A stretch of 64,000 bases of DNA from A07HB70 sp964512675. GTDB taxonomy: Archaea > Halobacteriota > Halobacteria > Halobacteriales > Haloferacaceae. The DNA lies in contig CAZEJR010000008.1 in the NCBI GenBank assembly GCA_964512675.1, positions 34,014 to 98,013 of the forward strand, read 5' to 3'. Of this stretch, positions 62,965-64,000 are shown one piece after another (positions within the stretch are counted from its first letter, which is position 1; each line of letters opens with the position of its first letter). The position numbers and the translations under genes were made by a program. The notes under the pieces were generated by a model, which saw only the letters and a list, made by a program, of their open reading frames with translations, was not told the origin of the DNA and searched no databases.

Positions 62965-64000
62965 TACCCGAGCGAGCCTTCCATCTCGAGCTCGACCAGC
63001 CGGTTGAGCTCGACCGCGTACTCGATCGGCAGTTCCTCCGTGATCGGCTCGATGAACCCGGAGACGATCATCTGCTTTGCGTCGTCGTCGTCCAGGCCAC
63101 GGCTCTGGAGGTAGAACACGTCTTCGTCGCCGATCTTGCCGACCGTCGCCTCGTGTGCGACGTCGACACTCGACTCGGCGATCTCCATGTACGGCATCGT
63201 GTCCGAGGTCGACTCGTTGTCGAACATCAGCGCGTCACACTCGACGGCGGTCGAGGAGTCGGTCGCGCCGTCGGCGATGTGGACGAGGCCGCGGTAGTTG
63301 GTCCGGCCGCCGTCCTTCGAGATGGACTTGGACTCGATTGTCGACTTCGTCTCCGGCGCGTTGTGGTAGACCTTCGCGCCGGTGTCGATGTTCTGGCCCT
63401 CGCCGGCGAACGCGATCGTAATGTGGTTGTCGCTCGCGCCGCGACCCTTCAGGATCGAGGAGGGGTAGAGCATCGTCGCCTTCGACCCCATCGACCCGGA
63501 GATCCACTCCATCCGGCCGTTCTCCTCGACGATCGCACGCTTGGTGTTCAGGTTGTACGTGTTCGTCGACCAGTTCTGGACCGTCGAGTACTGGACGTGT
63601 GCGTCCTCGTCGACGAACACCTCGACGCCGCCGGAGTGGAGGTTGAACGCGGAGTACTTCGGGGCCGAACAGCCCTCGATGTAGTGAACCTCCGAGCCGG
63701 ACTCGGCGACGATGAGCGTGTGTTCGAACTGGCCCATCCCCTCCGAGTTCATCCGGAAGTACGCCTGGACGGGCATCTCCACGGTGACGTCCTCGGGGAC
63801 GTAGACGAACGACCCGCCGGACCAGACCGCGCCGTGGAGCGCCGCGAACTTGTTGTCGCTCGGCGGCACCGCCTTCGTCATGAAGTGCTCGCGGACGATC
63901 TCCTCGTGTTCTTGAACGGCCTCGTCCATGTCACAGAAGATGACGCCCTTCTCCTCCCACTGCTCCTGCATGTTCTGGTAGACGATCTCGGACTCGTACT
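62964..64000 (-). CDS. sufB: Fe-S cluster assembly protein SufB, 5' end cut by the window
   Basis: The SufB scaffold, visible over 345 codons out of the usual about 470. Signatures are GVIFCDMDEAVQEH, IEGCSAPKYSAFNLHSGGVEVFV and FYLQSRGLDDDDAKQMIVSGFIEP. The reading frame continues to the window edge without a start, so the N-terminus lies beyond 64000. sufC is expected upstream. Confidence 0.94.
   Translation of the reverse strand, partial: YESEIVYQNMQEQWEEKGVIFCDMDEAVQEHEEIVREHFMTKAVPPSDNKFAALHGAVWSGGSFVYVPEDVTVEMPVQAYFRMNSEGMGQFEHTLIVAESGSEVHYIEGCSAPKYSAFNLHSGGVEVFVDEDAHVQYSTVQNWSTNTYNLNTKRAIVEENGRMEWISGSMGSKATMLYPSSILKGRGASDNHITIAFAGEGQNIDTGAKVYHNAPETKSTIESKSISKDGGRTNYRGLVHIADGATDSSTAVECDALMFDNESTSDTMPYMEIAESSVDVAHEATVGKIGDEDVFYLQSRGLDDDDAKQMIVSGFIEPITEELPIEYAVELNRLVELEMEGSLG

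Overview
The window is chromosomal DNA of a haloarchaeon (class Halobacteria). The evidence is very high GC with G/C-rich third codon positions, acidic proteins rich in Asp and Glu, many leaderless starts (often GTG) with TATA-like elements about 25-30 nt upstream, and archaeal-type genes: SRP19, Gar1, Dph5, archaeosortase A, aCPSF1, archaeal ProS, Trm5, a presenilin-like protease and a tRNA-Gln with an archaeal-type intron. I cannot name the genus.

Layout. 1-5 kb: a gene tail, a hypothetical protein, a peroxiredoxin, and on the minus strand the lysine operon dapA-dapB-dapD-lysA with 4-nt overlaps. 5-9 kb: NYN nuclease, membrane protein, PUA protein, presenilin-like protease, gar1 and srp19. 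9-12.4 kb: the cobalamin transporter btuF (minus) and btuCD (plus). 12.4-16 kb: trm5 and tRNA-Thr(CGT). Directly after the tRNA lies a decayed integrative element of about 2.4 kb: a frameshifted tyrosine recombinase, a vapBC toxin-antitoxin pair, and an imperfect copy (18 of 21 bases) of the tRNA 3' end at 15935-15955. 16.1-23.3 kb: a KaiC-like double ATPase coupled to a LOV-PAS histidine kinase, two related Tat lipoproteins of unknown function, a PadR regulator and a bactofilin-like membrane protein. 23.4-30 kb: two divergent D-2-hydroxyacid dehydrogenases, a zinc-ribbon microprotein, dph5, archaeosortase A, a double VOC protein and a DRG-type GTPase. 30-33.3 kb: a cox cluster (coxA with small membrane proteins). 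33.3-43.5 kb: acetyltransferase, solute:sodium symporter, acetyl-CoA synthetase, a flavoprotein reductase, the ferredoxin-dependent 2-oxoacid oxidoreductase korAB, a geranylgeranyl-reductase-like flavoprotein and an aldo/keto reductase. 43.5-50 kb: DUF373 protein, SppA-type protease, a coiled-coil protein, DUF371 and aCPSF1. 50-57 kb: proS, gltB and an HD protein. 57-64 kb: AlaX, an MFS transporter, a DICT-domain protein, intron-containing tRNA-Gln(TTG), a second zinc-ribbon microprotein, and an iron module on the minus strand (sufB partial, sufD, ferritin-like, DtxR-type regulator).

Connections. Archaeosortase A at 26.5 kb is the enzyme expected to process the PGF-CTERM tail of BtuF at 9 kb. 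The KaiC-like ATPase and LOV kinase overlap by 4 nt, so they are probably co-translated and linked to blue-light sensing. SufB/SufD, the ferritin-like protein and the DtxR-type regulator form a coherent iron and Fe-S group. Acs and KorAB both feed central acetyl-CoA and 2-oxoacid metabolism.

The most interesting unexplained material is the tRNA-Thr element remnant with its candidate operators, the KaiC-LOV and lipoprotein neighbourhood, the perfect palindromes upstream of gltB and of the symporter gene, the long repeat-bearing dapA leader, and a 27-residue membrane microprotein in the cox cluster.
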